Assembly: GCA_963707015.1 (NCBI GenBank)
Contig: CAVPOO010000016.1
Span: forward strand, 1 to 64,000
Length of the DNA stretch: 64,000 nucleotides
Reading direction: 5' to 3'
DNA from: CAVPOO01 sp963707015
GTDB lineage: Bacteria; Pseudomonadota; Gammaproteobacteria; Thiohalobacterales; Thiohalobacteraceae
Position numbers and translations under genes: made by a program. Of this stretch, positions 8,720-18,545 are shown one piece after another. The notes below the pieces were generated by a model, which worked only from the letters and a program-made list of their open reading frames with translations, was not told where the DNA came from and ran no database searches. The first letter of the stretch is position 1, and each line of letters starts with the position of its first letter.

Positions 8720-9100
8720 ATGAACAGAGTTCGATATGTGGGGCTGCTGGCGGCGGCGCTGGCGACGGGTCAGGCGCTGGGCGCGAAATTGGAGAGTCCG
8801 CATGTTGATACGACGGGAGCTCTCATAGAACTGTGCGCCGTGAGCCCGGACGACCCGGTCTATCCCGCGGCAATGGGGTTCTGTCTGGGCTACCTCGATG
8901 CGGCGCTTGACTACCATGCAGCCCTCACGGCAGGGCCGAAGTATGATCCCATCGCCTGCCCGAAGGGTTCCACCACTCGCGAGGAGATGATCATGGTGTT
9001 CCAGGCGTGGTTCGAGTCGAATCAGCATCTCAAGGGCGAAGCACCGATACATGGTGTGATGCGGGCGGTAGCCGAAGCGTGGCCCTGTTCGGCGCAGTAA
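8720..9100 (+). CDS. Secreted Rap1a/Tai-family protein
   Basis: This is a 126-residue protein. The N-terminus, MNRVRYVGLLAAALATGQALG, is a cleavable signal peptide with a likely cut after ALG or ALGA. The mature part has conserved cysteines (LCAV, GFCLGYL, IACPKG, WPCSAQ) and the pattern GFCLGYLDAALDYH. This matches the Rap1a/Tai domain, whose best known members are periplasmic immunity proteins against type VI amidase effectors. The family also has many stand-alone periplasmic members of unknown role, and no T6SS effector lies beside it here, so immunity is not established. The start follows GGGGAGAGAACAT. It is followed 23 bases later by a small lipoprotein gene and may be co-transcribed with it. 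Confidence 0.75.
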   Translation: MNRVRYVGLLAAALATGQALGAKLESPHVDTTGALIELCAVSPDDPVYPAAMGFCLGYLDAALDYHAALTAGPKYDPIACPKGSTTREEMIMVFQAWFESNQHLKGEAPIHGVMRAVAEAWPCSAQ

Positions 9101-9123
9101 CTGTCATCGACGAGGATTCGACA

Positions 9124-9360
9124 ATGAAAGCGAAAAGAGTTGCGGCGGGTCTCTGCGTTCTGGGTGTTCTCGCAGGATGTGCCAACATGAGTTCATCGGA
9201 ACAGCGCACGTTGTCCGGGGCTGCCATCGGTACCGCCGCCGGCGCACTGATCGGAGAACTGGCCACGGGACAACCCCTGCACGGCGCCGTCTTTGGTGCG
9301 GCGGCGGGGGCGGCTGGCGGCTGGCTGTACGACCGTCACGAGAAATCGGAGGGGCGGTGA
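9124..9360 (+). CDS. Small glycine-zipper lipoprotein
   Basis: This is a 78-residue protein starting at ATG 9124. The signal peptide ends in the lipobox LAGC, so Cys19 should be acylated. The mature part contains a glycine-zipper pattern (SGAAIGTAAGALIGELATG, then GAAAGAAGG), like the YMGG/glycine-zipper 2TM group of outer-membrane lipoproteins. Such segments pack as closely spaced helices in or against the envelope, and a precise role is not known. It lies 23 bases after the Rap1a/Tai-like gene. The 228 bases between it and the convergent LuxR gene contain no strong terminator that I can see. Confidence 0.75.
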   Translation: MKAKRVAAGLCVLGVLAGCANMSSSEQRTLSGAAIGTAAGALIGELATGQPLHGAVFGAAAGAAGGWLYDRHEKSEGR

Positions 9361-9588
9361 AGCCACGGGCAGGCGCCAACCCTTCCGGCTCGACGGCGTA
9401 GCGCGAGGAACAGCACCCGGTGTCCGGGCAAGCGCGCATTTCGGACGCAATCCACCAAGGACTGGGCGATTTTGATTCAGGGCTTTGTTGCGGCTCGCTC
9501 ATGTAGCGACGGCTGCAGCGCGCTCGGTGCGTCGCGCCCCGGGCCAAAAGCGCCGCGGTCGCGGCCGTAGGGGATTATGACATAAGTT

Positions 9589-12300
9589 CTAATGAGTCGG
9601 CGGAGGGATGATGCCCTCGTGGACGGCCGCGGTCACTGCATCGTGCCGGTTGTGGGCGTCGAGTTTGGAGTAGATGCTCTCCAGGCGCTTCTTCACAGCG
9701 GCGGGGGACACCGAGAGCCGGGCGGCGATCTCTTTGTTCGTCATGCGCCAGGCGAGCAGCTCAAGGGTCTCGCGCTCGCGGTGGGACAGGAGGGCGGTCA
9801 GTTCGGAGGCGTCAGCGCCCGTCGCACCCTGGCACGTCGCGGCGCCGTCGAACGCCGCGCGCAGGGACTCGAGGTAGGCGTCGCCGTCCGATCGTCTCGA
9901 GAGCTCGTCGAGCAGCACCTTCACGCGGGGGCCGCAGTCGACGAAGCTGCGCACGAGACCACGGGCCGCCGCGTGCCGCACCGTTTCCCGAAGACAGTCG
10001 AGCGCGGCTTCATGCTGGTCCTGGGCATCGAGCGCCAGTGCGCGCAGCACGGAGAGGACGATGGCCAGCCGTTGATGGTGGTAGCGCTGCATGCGCTCGA
10101 GTGCGTCATCGACGAAGGCCAGCGCCGAAGCCCGCACCCGCGGCGCAGGATCCGCAATCAGGCGCATCGCCCAGGTCACGCTGGGCACCTCGAGCCAGAC
10201 TGACTGGTGGTCGTTGGCGGGAGGAGGGCCGATGCCTTCGGGATACGGAAGGCCCTTGAGGACGGCGATGCGCAGCTCGAAGGAGCGCATGATGCGCAGT
10301 GACGTCGGGTCGCCGACCTCGTTGGCGTAGGCACGTGCGGCCGCGCAAAAGTCGTCGACTGCTTTCTCGTCTCCCCGCGCCCACGCCACCAACGCCCGGC
10401 CGAGCAGCGCGTCCTGGTAGAGGCGGCTGGACACGATGTAACGGCGCTCTTCGAGGCGACGGAAACAGGCCTCCGCTTCGTCCAGGAGGTTCCGTTCGTA
10501 GGCGACGACGCCGGGAAGATAATGCGCATAGCCCTCCCAGTATCCGGGCATGGGAATGCGCTCGTTCAATTTCAACACCAGCCGACACCGATCGCGGCAG
10601 GATTCGAGCTCATTGGCGTACAGGTTTAGCCCCGCCTGGCAGATGTTCAGCTCGGCGACGTTGGGGCTCTCCGGGCCCGCTGCGGCGACGGCGTCGTCCA
10701 GAAGCCGAAGGGCCTCGGGGCAGGCCCCATTGAGCGCGAGCGAAAACGCGGTGTAGAGCGTCCCCAGGGACCAGGGCTTGGTGCCGACCTCCGGCGCGCT
10801 GTCGAGTGCTCGTCGGCCAGACTCCAGCGCGCCCTCGATGTCGCCCAGCCAGTACAGGAGATAGCTCCTCTGGGCCTCGACATCCGCCCGCAAGCATGTG
10901 TGGGCGTTTCGCGCGCGCCCACGGGTGCTGTTCGTCTCGAGTTGCTGCGCTTCTTTCAGCAGCTTTTCGAGCCCGGGGAGGTCCCAGCGGACAATGCACA
11001 CATACCCTTCGGCAATGAGCAGCGGCAGGCTGCGCTCAATCGCGTCCACTGGGAACATCGCAAGCCACCGGGACAAAAGGCGGCACGACATGTCCTCGGC
11101 GATCGCCGCGTGCAGGTGTGCGCCGACCAGCTCCGCTGCCGCGTCCAGCTCGCCGGCCGCGATCCAGTGACGCAGCGCCTCCTCGACGAGCCCTTGCTGC
11201 GCGAACCAGGCTCCGGCCTCGCGGTCGACGTGAGACCGGAACGCCGGCGAGGTAGAGTCGTCAAGGTGATCCAGCAGGAGATCGCGGAACAGGTGGTGCC
11301 ATCGAAACCACTCCCGACGGTCGTCGAGCGGGACCAGGAACAGGTTTTCCCGCTCGATTTCTGAAAGAGTTTGTCGCGCGTTCGAGGGGTGCCCCCGATC
11401 GGCGAGCAGGTGATCCATCAGCGCTGCACTGAATCGTTCCATCAGGGCCGACGCGGCGAGGAACTCGAGCACGTCGGCGCGCTGATCCTTCAGCACCTCT
11501 TCCATCAGGTAGTCTGCGATCTGGCGGTCGGTTCCGGACAGCGTCCGCGCCCACTGATCCGGATCGCGCGCCGCGATAAGGGACAGCTGCGCCAGACGCA
11601 GCCCCGCGATCCAGCCTTCCGCTCGGCGCTGCAGAAGCTCGACGGTGGCGGGGTCGAGTTCCGGGCCACCGGCGCTGGCGAAGAACTGCTCTGTTTCAGT
11701 GACTGAGAAACAGAGATCGCGTGCGCGCAGCTGGGAGAGCCATCCCCGCGTCTGCCAACGCATCAGCGGCCACGGAGGGTCGACACGGGTTGAGACCAGG
11801 AGATGGAGCGCCGGGGGCAGCGTCTCCACCATCCGCGCGACGAGCTCGTTGACCTGTGGCGTGTCGACCACGTGGTAGTCTTCGAGCACGAGCACCGTGC
11901 GTTCGCGGACCTCCGCCAGCTCCGCGACCAGCACGTCCATCACGTGCCCCCAAGGTGGCAGCACAGGGGCCTCCAGGAGCGCCCGGGTCCGTTGGAGCCC
12001 GTTACCGCAGTGCCGATGCAGAGCGGCAACGACGTATGTCAAAAACCGCTCCGGATCGCGATCGGCCTCGTCGAGAGCGACCCAGGCCGACGCCAGGCCG
12101 CTGTGCGACAGCCACTGCAGTGCCAGCGTCGTCTTGCCGTAGCCCGGCGGGGCGTCAATCAGCGTGGCGCGGCCGTCCCTGGCCTGGTCCAGCCGTTCAA
12201 TCAGCCGCGGCCGTGCCACGAGCCGCGCCGGCAACGGCGGCCGCTCGAGCTTGCTGCGGATGAGCACCCCCTTGGTTGGCAGGATGGCGGTCTCCATCAT
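9589..12300 (-). CDS. MalT-type LuxR-family ATP-binding transcriptional regulator
   Basis: This is a large LuxR (LAL/MalT) regulator of about 903 residues. Two adjacent ATG codons (12300 and 12297) are the likely start; an in-frame TTG lies 18 codons further upstream. The N-terminal STAND-type ATPase has a Walker A-like loop DAPPGYGKTTLALQW, followed by VLVLEDYHVVD (Walker B). The middle is a long helical, TPR-like region. The C-terminus is a LuxR helix-turn-helix, LSHRERETLELLAWRMTNKE, followed by VSPAAVKKRLESIYSKL. MalT-type proteins bind ATP and an inducer, oligomerise and activate nearby catabolic genes. It is transcribed away from two secreted amidohydrolase genes across a ~590-base gap, so those are the natural candidates for control. 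The regulated genes and ligand are inferred. Confidence 0.9.
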   Translation of the reverse strand: MMETAILPTKGVLIRSKLERPPLPARLVARPRLIERLDQARDGRATLIDAPPGYGKTTLALQWLSHSGLASAWVALDEADRDPERFLTYVVAALHRHCGNGLQRTRALLEAPVLPPWGHVMDVLVAELAEVRERTVLVLEDYHVVDTPQVNELVARMVETLPPALHLLVSTRVDPPWPLMRWQTRGWLSQLRARDLCFSVTETEQFFASAGGPELDPATVELLQRRAEGWIAGLRLAQLSLIAARDPDQWARTLSGTDRQIADYLMEEVLKDQRADVLEFLAASALMERFSAALMDHLLADRGHPSNARQTLSEIERENLFLVPLDDRREWFRWHHLFRDLLLDHLDDSTSPAFRSHVDREAGAWFAQQGLVEEALRHWIAAGELDAAAELVGAHLHAAIAEDMSCRLLSRWLAMFPVDAIERSLPLLIAEGYVCIVRWDLPGLEKLLKEAQQLETNSTRGRARNAHTCLRADVEAQRSYLLYWLGDIEGALESGRRALDSAPEVGTKPWSLGTLYTAFSLALNGACPEALRLLDDAVAAAGPESPNVAELNICQAGLNLYANELESCRDRCRLVLKLNERIPMPGYWEGYAHYLPGVVAYERNLLDEAEACFRRLEERRYIVSSRLYQDALLGRALVAWARGDEKAVDDFCAAARAYANEVGDPTSLRIMRSFELRIAVLKGLPYPEGIGPPPANDHQSVWLEVPSVTWAMRLIADPAPRVRASALAFVDDALERMQRYHHQRLAIVLSVLRALALDAQDQHEAALDCLRETVRHAAARGLVRSFVDCGPRVKVLLDELSRRSDGDAYLESLRAAFDGAATCQGATGADASELTALLSHRERETLELLAWRMTNKEIAARLSVSPAAVKKRLESIYSKLDAHNRHDAVTAAVHEGIIPPPTH

Positions 12301-12890
12301 TATGCGCCTGGCCCTGTTTTGCGCCGAGTTTAACAGTTCGACTGATCCTGGCAAACGCTGGGCGTCGCTGGCCGCGGCCGTCGCCTGGGTTCCGAGGCGT
12401 CCGACTCGCCAGGGACCTCGCCAATTTCTAGCCGTATTGGCCTTTTCGGGAGAGCGTGCCGGCCGGATAATTCATGGCGTCGAACCCTCGGGCGGAAGGG
12501 TGGTGCCTGACGACCGACCGGGCGACGTCCGTAGCCTTGCGGCTTGATGCGCACAAAACATCGCCTCGTCAACAGGATAGGGTATTCAATCCAGCTGCCC
12601 TCGTACGGAGAAGCCATGCTCTGACGTCATTGACGAAGTAAACCCTGGCGCGAAGCGACCAAAAGCGTGGTGTCCATCTGCCGGCGAGGTGTTCATCGTA
12701 TCGCTCCGCCGCATGACATATGGCGTCGCACGCCGGGGCGAGTCTCATCTACACGCGGCAATGGTGTTCGGTTTCCCTCTCATCATGACGCACGGCAAAA
12801 TCCACAAGAACACCCTGAGCCAGTCGTGTTTAACCGCAGGTCAGGGCATCAACCCTGCACGGCATTGACTTCTTTTTCGGGAGTAGACAG
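12301..12890. other. Intergenic region between divergent regulator and amidohydrolase genes
   Basis: About 590 bases lie between the MalT-like regulator (minus strand) and the first amidohydrolase (plus strand). Short frames here have no start signals or protein-like composition. A TTGACT at about 12866-12871 resembles a -35 box, but no -10 at the right distance is evident. No clear terminator, RNA gene or inverted repeat was found. It presumably holds promoters for both genes and sites for the regulator. Confidence 0.4.
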
Positions 12891-14459
12891 ATGTATATCC
12901 GATCAAGACTTTTGATAGTCATGCTGTTGGCGATTTTCGGCGCCTTTGCTGTCGTCCCGGCCCAGGCGCAGGATTACGATGTGGTGATCCTGAACGGCCG
13001 GGTCATGGACCCGGAGACTGGCTTCGATGCTGTGCGCAATGTCGGCATCAGGGACGGCAGCATCGTTGCCATTACCGCGAAGAAAATCGAGGGCAACAAG
13101 ACCATCGATGCCACGGGTCACGTAGTCGCACCCGGTTTCATCGACCTGCATGCCCATGGTCAGAATATCGGCGATTACCGTATGCAGGCCATGCAGGGCG
13201 TGACGACCATGCTGGAGCTGGAATCAGGCGTGCTGCCGATCGGCGAGTGGTACGACAAGCAGGCCGAAAAAAAACTGCCGATCCATTACGGGGCAGCGGC
13301 CGGCTGGACCTTCGCCCGTATTGCCACCTTCGCCGGCGAGCAACCCGTGTCGACGCCGGCGTACTTCCAGGACGCCCAGGCCCGTACCGACTGGAAAATG
13401 AACCTCGCCACGCCCGAACAGCTTGAGCGGATCCTGGCCATGGTCGAGCAGGGCCTGGATGAGGGTGCGCTCGGCATCGGCATCAACGCCGGCTACGCAC
13501 CCGGTTACGGCCGCAAGGAATACTTTGCCCTGGCCGAGCTGGCCGCCGCGCGGGATGTGGCAACCTTCACCCATGTCCGTTACGCCAGCAACATGGAGCC
13601 AAAGAGCTCCTTCGAGGCGGTCCAGGAGCTGATAGCCAATGCCGCGATCACCGGGGCGCACATGCATCTCTGCCATATCAACAGCACCTCGCTCAAAGAC
13701 ATCGACGCAACGCTTGAGCTGGTCGATGGTGCCTTCGAGAGGGGCATCAACATCAGCGTCGGGGCGTATCCCTGGGGTGCCGCCAGTACGGTGGTCGGGG
13801 CCGCGATGTTCAGCGCGGAAGGCTGGCGCGAACGCATGGGGTCGACGGCCAATAACTTCCAGCTGGGCACCAGGCGCATGACCGAGGACCAGCTCGTCGA
13901 CTACCAGAAGAACAAGCCCGGCACCTTCATTGTCTGGCATTTCCTCGACGAGAGTAATCCCGACGATCTGAAGCTGTTGGATAAATCGGTTCTGCACCCC
14001 AGGATCCTGATCGAGTCGGATGAGATGTTCTGGATGTTCATGGACGACCACGACCGCATCATCAACTACGCGGGAGACGCGTGGCCGCTTCCGGAAGGCA
14101 CCTTCTCGCACCCGAGGTCGAACGGGACCTTTGCCAAGATCCTGCGTTCCTATGTCAGGGAGCGCAAGCTGATGAGCATGCAGGAGGCGCTGCGCAAGAT
14201 GACCCTGATGCCGGCCCAGACCCTGGAAGGCTTCGTGCCGCAGATGCGGAAGAAAGGCCGCCTGCAGGAAGGCATGGATGCCGACATCGTGGTCTTCGAT
14301 CCCGAGACCATCAGTGACGTCGGCACCTACGAAAAGCCCAACCAGCCAGCGGTGGGCGTGCAGGCCGTGCTCGTGAACGGCGGGTTCGTCGTGCGCGACG
14401 GCGAGCTGATCCTCGACGCGCCGCACGGCCAGCCGGTCCGGCGCCCGGTCGTCGAGTGA
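12891..14459 (+). CDS. Secreted D-aminoacylase-like amidohydrolase (first of a tandem pair)
   Basis: This is a 522-residue protein. ATG 12891 follows GGGAGTAGACAG. Residues 1-26 are a signal peptide ending VPAQAQ, so the enzyme acts in the periplasm. The body is a metal-dependent amidohydrolase of the D-aminoacylase/dihydroorotase-like group: the N-terminal beta domain DVVILNGRVMDPETG, the metal motif PGFIDLHAHGQ (HxH), and the C-terminal return LQEGMDADIVVFDPETI. Family members hydrolyse N-acyl-D-amino acids or cyclic amides. Its neighbour 14515-16191 shares the same plan and phrases such as ILNGRVMDPET, so the two are tandem paralogs with a 55-base gap and probably one transcript. The substrate is unknown; N-acyl-D-amino acids or cell-wall-derived peptides are guesses. 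Confidence 0.85.
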   Translation: MYIRSRLLIVMLLAIFGAFAVVPAQAQDYDVVILNGRVMDPETGFDAVRNVGIRDGSIVAITAKKIEGNKTIDATGHVVAPGFIDLHAHGQNIGDYRMQAMQGVTTMLELESGVLPIGEWYDKQAEKKLPIHYGAAAGWTFARIATFAGEQPVSTPAYFQDAQARTDWKMNLATPEQLERILAMVEQGLDEGALGIGINAGYAPGYGRKEYFALAELAAARDVATFTHVRYASNMEPKSSFEAVQELIANAAITGAHMHLCHINSTSLKDIDATLELVDGAFERGINISVGAYPWGAASTVVGAAMFSAEGWRERMGSTANNFQLGTRRMTEDQLVDYQKNKPGTFIVWHFLDESNPDDLKLLDKSVLHPRILIESDEMFWMFMDDHDRIINYAGDAWPLPEGTFSHPRSNGTFAKILRSYVRERKLMSMQEALRKMTLMPAQTLEGFVPQMRKKGRLQEGMDADIVVFDPETISDVGTYEKPNQPAVGVQAVLVNGGFVVRDGELILDAPHGQPVRRPVVE

Positions 14460-14514
14460 ACACGATTAAACAGCTATACGAACTTCAAGTACGACCGACA
14501 GAGAGAATACCACA

Positions 14515-16191
14515 ATGATTCACCATCGGATTTATGTTCGGATCATTCGCTCGGCGACGCTGATCTGCGCACTCTCTTCATTCGCACAACTTGCGGCCGC
14601 CCGGGACTTCGATCTGGTCATCCTCAACGGACGGGTGATGGATCCGGAAACCCTGTATGACGCCGTCGCCAATGTCGGCGTCAAGGACGGCAAGATCGCG
14701 GTCATCACCAAGGACAAGATCACCGGTCGGGAAACCATCGATGCCTCCGGCCATGTGGTGGCGCCCGGGTTTATCGACACCCACTGGCACTACGACCGGC
14801 CCTGGTCCAACAAGCTCGCCCTGCGCGACGGCCGGACCACGGTACTGGACCTGGAGATCGGCACCCATGGCCCGTACATCGACCAGTGGTACAAGGCGCG
14901 GAAAGGGCAGAACCAGGTAAACTACGGCCAGGCCGTGGGCCACGAATTTGCCCGCGCCGCAGTGCTCGACGGCTTCAAGGGCGCCCAGGACGTTCGCACC
15001 GCTGTCGAGAGTCGAAAAGGCGACGCCTGGTGCTGCAAACGACCTGACCTGGAGCAGGGCAACCGCATCCTTCAGCTCCTGGATGAAGGACTTCAGGCCG
15101 GCGGCCTGGGCATTGGCTCCACCCTGGGCTATATGCGCGACGGCGTTTCCACCCGTGAGTTTTTCGAAGTACAGCGGCTGGCCGCCCTCTATGGCCGGCA
15201 GACCGGCGCCCATTTCCGCTACACGCCCGGAACCGATACCACCGAGACCAACGGCATCCAGGAACTGCTGGCCAACGCCGCGGCGTTGGGCGCGCCGGCC
15301 CTGGCCTGCCATTTCAACAACCCCGGCTACAACCTGGTGCACGAGCTGCTGGTGCGGATGCGCGATCGCGGCATGAACGTATGGGGCGAGATCTACCCCT
15401 ATGCCGCCGGTTCCACGGCCCTGAACGCCGTCTTCCTGGCGCCGGAAATGTGGGAGGGGACCCTGGGGCACAAGTATGAAGAGACCATCCAGGATGTGGC
15501 CACCGGCGAGTGGTACACGCCGGAGAAGCGTGAAGAGGTGCTCAAGACTGAACCCACCCGCGCTGTTCTCGTTTTCAAGATGCCCGAGTCGGCGATCGTG
15601 GATTGGCTGAAGCTGCCGGGTGTCTCGGTGGTCACCGACGGTATGCCCATGATCCCCGATGACAAGCTCACCTGGGACACGCCTTACGAGAAACTGCCCA
15701 ATACCCACCCGCGGGCCGCCGGCAGTTTTGCCAAGGCCCTTCGGCTTGCGCGGGAGAACAACATCCCCCTGATGCAGATCATCGCGATGACCAGCTACAA
15801 TTCTGCGGCGCCGCTTGGCAAGATGGGCTTGACGTCCATGCAGAAGCGGGGCCGACTGCAGGAGGGGATGATTGCGGACATCACCGTTTTCGATCCTGAA
15901 ACAGTGACCGACAACGCGACCTATGAAAAGGGCACGCTGCCCTCGGAGGGCATTCCCTATGTGGTGGTCAACGGCACCCTTGTCGTCAAGGACTCGAAGG
16001 TGCTGAAGGGGGTCAATCCCGGTCAGCCAATCCGGTTTGAACCGGAAGAGAGCCGCTTCGAGCCGATCACCATCGAGAATTGGGCACAGACGTTCTATGC
16101 CGCGCCGATGGATTTCGGAGGCGGCGTGCCCGGTCACCAGCCTCGAAACATAGGTGTACCTGACTCGCAACCCGACACCCATGGCCACTGA
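14515..16191 (+). CDS. Secreted D-aminoacylase-like amidohydrolase (second paralog)
   Basis: This is a 558-residue protein with signal peptide MIHHRIYVRIIRSATLICAL continuing to about residue 29 (LAAA). The mature domain starts DFDLVILNGRVMDPETLYD. The metal-binding HxH reads APGFIDTHWHYDRPW, and the C-terminal strand returns with LQEGMIADITVFDPETV. It is about 36 residues longer than the upstream paralog, mostly in a C-terminal extension rich in Pro and Gly. The Trp inside HWH and the different loops suggest a changed substrate pocket. It probably acts in the periplasm on N-acyl-D-amino acids or related amides. The ATG is preceded by GAGAGAATACCACA. No transporter for the products is adjacent. 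Confidence 0.85.
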   Translation: MIHHRIYVRIIRSATLICALSSFAQLAAARDFDLVILNGRVMDPETLYDAVANVGVKDGKIAVITKDKITGRETIDASGHVVAPGFIDTHWHYDRPWSNKLALRDGRTTVLDLEIGTHGPYIDQWYKARKGQNQVNYGQAVGHEFARAAVLDGFKGAQDVRTAVESRKGDAWCCKRPDLEQGNRILQLLDEGLQAGGLGIGSTLGYMRDGVSTREFFEVQRLAALYGRQTGAHFRYTPGTDTTETNGIQELLANAAALGAPALACHFNNPGYNLVHELLVRMRDRGMNVWGEIYPYAAGSTALNAVFLAPEMWEGTLGHKYEETIQDVATGEWYTPEKREEVLKTEPTRAVLVFKMPESAIVDWLKLPGVSVVTDGMPMIPDDKLTWDTPYEKLPNTHPRAAGSFAKALRLARENNIPLMQIIAMTSYNSAAPLGKMGLTSMQKRGRLQEGMIADITVFDPETVTDNATYEKGTLPSEGIPYVVVNGTLVVKDSKVLKGVNPGQPIRFEPEESRFEPITIENWAQTFYAAPMDFGGGVPGHQPRNIGVPDSQPDTHGH

Positions 16192-16344
16192 GGTCGGCAT
16201 CCGATCCGTGTCTTAGGTGCGACTGTCGTCTGCCGGTGCTGTTCAAACTGAATGCCGGCAAGCGGCCTTGCGTTTATTGCTATGATGAAAACAGAACGTC
16301 GGGACTGATCAGCGCCGTGTTCCGAAACCGATAGGGGGATTTAC

Positions 16345-18525
16345 TTGCTTTCAACGAGGGCAAAGCTGGCTATCAGGACAACCGTGGCAGTGGTCATTGC
16401 CTATGCCATCGCCCTTCATATGGATTGGGAGAAGCCGTACTGGGCGGCGTGGACGGCGTTCTCCATCGGCCTTGCGACCCGGGGCGAAGGTGTTCACAAG
16501 GGCTTGATGCGCCTTGCCGGCGGATTGGCCGGCGCGGTCGGCGGCTTTGTGCTGCTTGCGTTCTTCATTCAGGATCGCTGGCTGTTTATGACCTTCCTGT
16601 CCCTCTATGCGGCCATCTTCACTTATCTGGCCCTGGGATCGAAACGAAACAATTATTTCTGGCAGCAGGCAGGTTTCTTTGCGACGGTGATCGCCTTTGA
16701 CAGCGCCTTCCAGCCGTTGAACGCATTCGAGGTCGGGATCGAACGCGCACAGGAGACCGGGACCGGTCTCGTCACCTATATCGTTGTCGCGTTATTGCTC
16801 TGGCCGGACAACTCGCGTCGCGACCTGGAACAGACCGCCTCCAGACTGGTCATCGGCGTTCGCCAACTGTGGGGCGAGTGCACGGCCCTGATGGGTGGCG
16901 GACAGGGCGTTCCTGCGACGCAGGGACTGAGAGATCAGATCCGTGCGCTGCAGGTCCGGTTTGGGCGTTTGCTCGGCGCTGCCGAGACCGACAGCTGGGA
17001 AGTCGCGGAGGTGCGCTTGGCCTGGCATGCGTTTCAGGCACAGATCGCGGAATTGAACGAGACGCTGGCCCGGTGGCAGTCCGATCTTGACGAACTGCAG
17101 GTGCGAAACTTCGAGCGTCTGGCACCCGGCTGGCGGTCGTTCCTCGCAGAGATCGACCGGAGGCTGGCCGAGACAGAACGGATGATTGCGGACAACACGC
17201 CCACGGAGCCGCCCGCGGCCATTGCGCTCGAGTTCGACGGTCAGCAGCTCCAATCCCTGTCCCATTTTGACAGAGCAGCCCTGACCGCGCAGCGTGATCG
17301 CCTGCAGCACATCGAATCCGTGACCCGGGCACTGTTCGAATCGGTGTGCGTCATCAGGGGTTTCGATGGCGGTGCCGCGAAAGCACAGGAACCACGCGCC
17401 GGGACTTCCTTCCAGCTGCCTGCAGGCCGTTTTTCACTGGATAGGGACCATCTCGACGAAGCCCTGCGGGTCGCCGCTTCGGTATGGTTGATGTTTCTCG
17501 CCATCGTCTACATTCCGGACGTGCCGGCGGGCCTCGGTGCGCTCGGCATTGCCACCCGTCTTGCTCTCGCCGACACTGCAATGCCGACGTTCAGCCTCAC
17601 CCATCTTCTCGGGCCGGTAGTGGCCGCCATGGCCGGTGCGTTTCCGTTCTACATACTTCTCATGCCACAGTTGTCGGGTTTTCCCGAACTCGCCCTGGCG
17701 GTATCGGTCGTCGTTTTCGCAATCGTCTATATTTTTCATGAGCCACGGCAAGCGCTCCTGCGCACCATCTTTGCTTATCTGTTCTTCACGCTGATCAGCG
17801 TGACCAACGAACAGACCTACAATTTCATGCACTATGCAACGACTGCGACGATGTGGCTGGTCATCCTTTCGATACTTGCAGTTACCGAGTACTTTCCCGT
17901 ATCCCACCAACCGGATCGCGTGTTCCTGCGCCTTCTGAATCGATTTTTTCGCAGTTGCGAGTTCCTCCTGCGGCTCGGCAGAGTCCCGAAGCAGGAGTAT
18001 TCACTCATGCAGCGATGGAAGACCCGGTTTCACGCCTACGAAGTCGTGACTCTGCCGGCAAAGCTGGCGCAATGGGGGCGGTCGCTGCCACCCGCCGCGC
18101 TGGGTGTCTCGACCCCGGGGCAGGTACAGACCTTTGTCAACCGGCTGTGGGGGCTGAGCTACAGAATGCAGGCGCTCCTTCAAGCGAGAGCGGTGCATCA
18201 GTCGACAGCCCTGGTCCGCGAACTCCGTCCGGATATCCGGGCCTGGAGAACGGGGGTGGAAAGTATTCTGCAGAGCCTGGCGGTCGAGCCAGAGTCGGCG
18301 GATCATGAAGATCTGCAGGCACGCCTGCGCGCAACGCTAGCGCGCCTCGAGGCGCGCATCGAAGAGACGCTGGACAGTAGCAATGGACAGAGCCTGAGCG
18401 CAGAGGAATCGGAGAACATGTACCGCCTGCTCAGCGCACACAGGGGTATGTCCGAATCGCTGGTGCAACTGACAAAGCAGGCAGCCGCCCTCGACTGGGA
18501 GCGTCTGCGCGAGGCGCGTTTTTGA
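16345..18525 (+). CDS. FUSC-family (AaeB-like) inner-membrane efflux protein
   Basis: This is a 726-residue protein. The likely start is TTG 16345, with ATAGGGGGA ideally placed upstream; no ATG competes nearby. It has two hydrophobic blocks (about residues 10-165 and 375-525), each with about six membrane segments, separated by a soluble, partly coiled-coil region and followed by a ~200-residue cytoplasmic tail. This is the layout of the FUSC/aromatic acid exporter family (AaeB, YccS). It opens a cluster with DUF1656 (AaeX-like) and HlyD (AaeA-like) genes, the standard AaeXAB partners, so it likely pumps aromatic acids or similar anions with the fusion protein. Its stop overlaps a TTG of the next frame. 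Because the fusion-protein gene is broken, the pump may not assemble in this strain. Confidence 0.85.
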   Translation: MLSTRAKLAIRTTVAVVIAYAIALHMDWEKPYWAAWTAFSIGLATRGEGVHKGLMRLAGGLAGAVGGFVLLAFFIQDRWLFMTFLSLYAAIFTYLALGSKRNNYFWQQAGFFATVIAFDSAFQPLNAFEVGIERAQETGTGLVTYIVVALLLWPDNSRRDLEQTASRLVIGVRQLWGECTALMGGGQGVPATQGLRDQIRALQVRFGRLLGAAETDSWEVAEVRLAWHAFQAQIAELNETLARWQSDLDELQVRNFERLAPGWRSFLAEIDRRLAETERMIADNTPTEPPAAIALEFDGQQLQSLSHFDRAALTAQRDRLQHIESVTRALFESVCVIRGFDGGAAKAQEPRAGTSFQLPAGRFSLDRDHLDEALRVAASVWLMFLAIVYIPDVPAGLGALGIATRLALADTAMPTFSLTHLLGPVVAAMAGAFPFYILLMPQLSGFPELALAVSVVVFAIVYIFHEPRQALLRTIFAYLFFTLISVTNEQTYNFMHYATTATMWLVILSILAVTEYFPVSHQPDRVFLRLLNRFFRSCEFLLRLGRVPKQEYSLMQRWKTRFHAYEVVTLPAKLAQWGRSLPPAALGVSTPGQVQTFVNRLWGLSYRMQALLQARAVHQSTALVRELRPDIRAWRTGVESILQSLAVEPESADHEDLQARLRATLARLEARIEETLDSSNGQSLSAEESENMYRLLSAHRGMSESLVQLTKQAAALDWERLREARF

Positions 18526-18545
18526 CAAAACAGGTTGTAGACACA

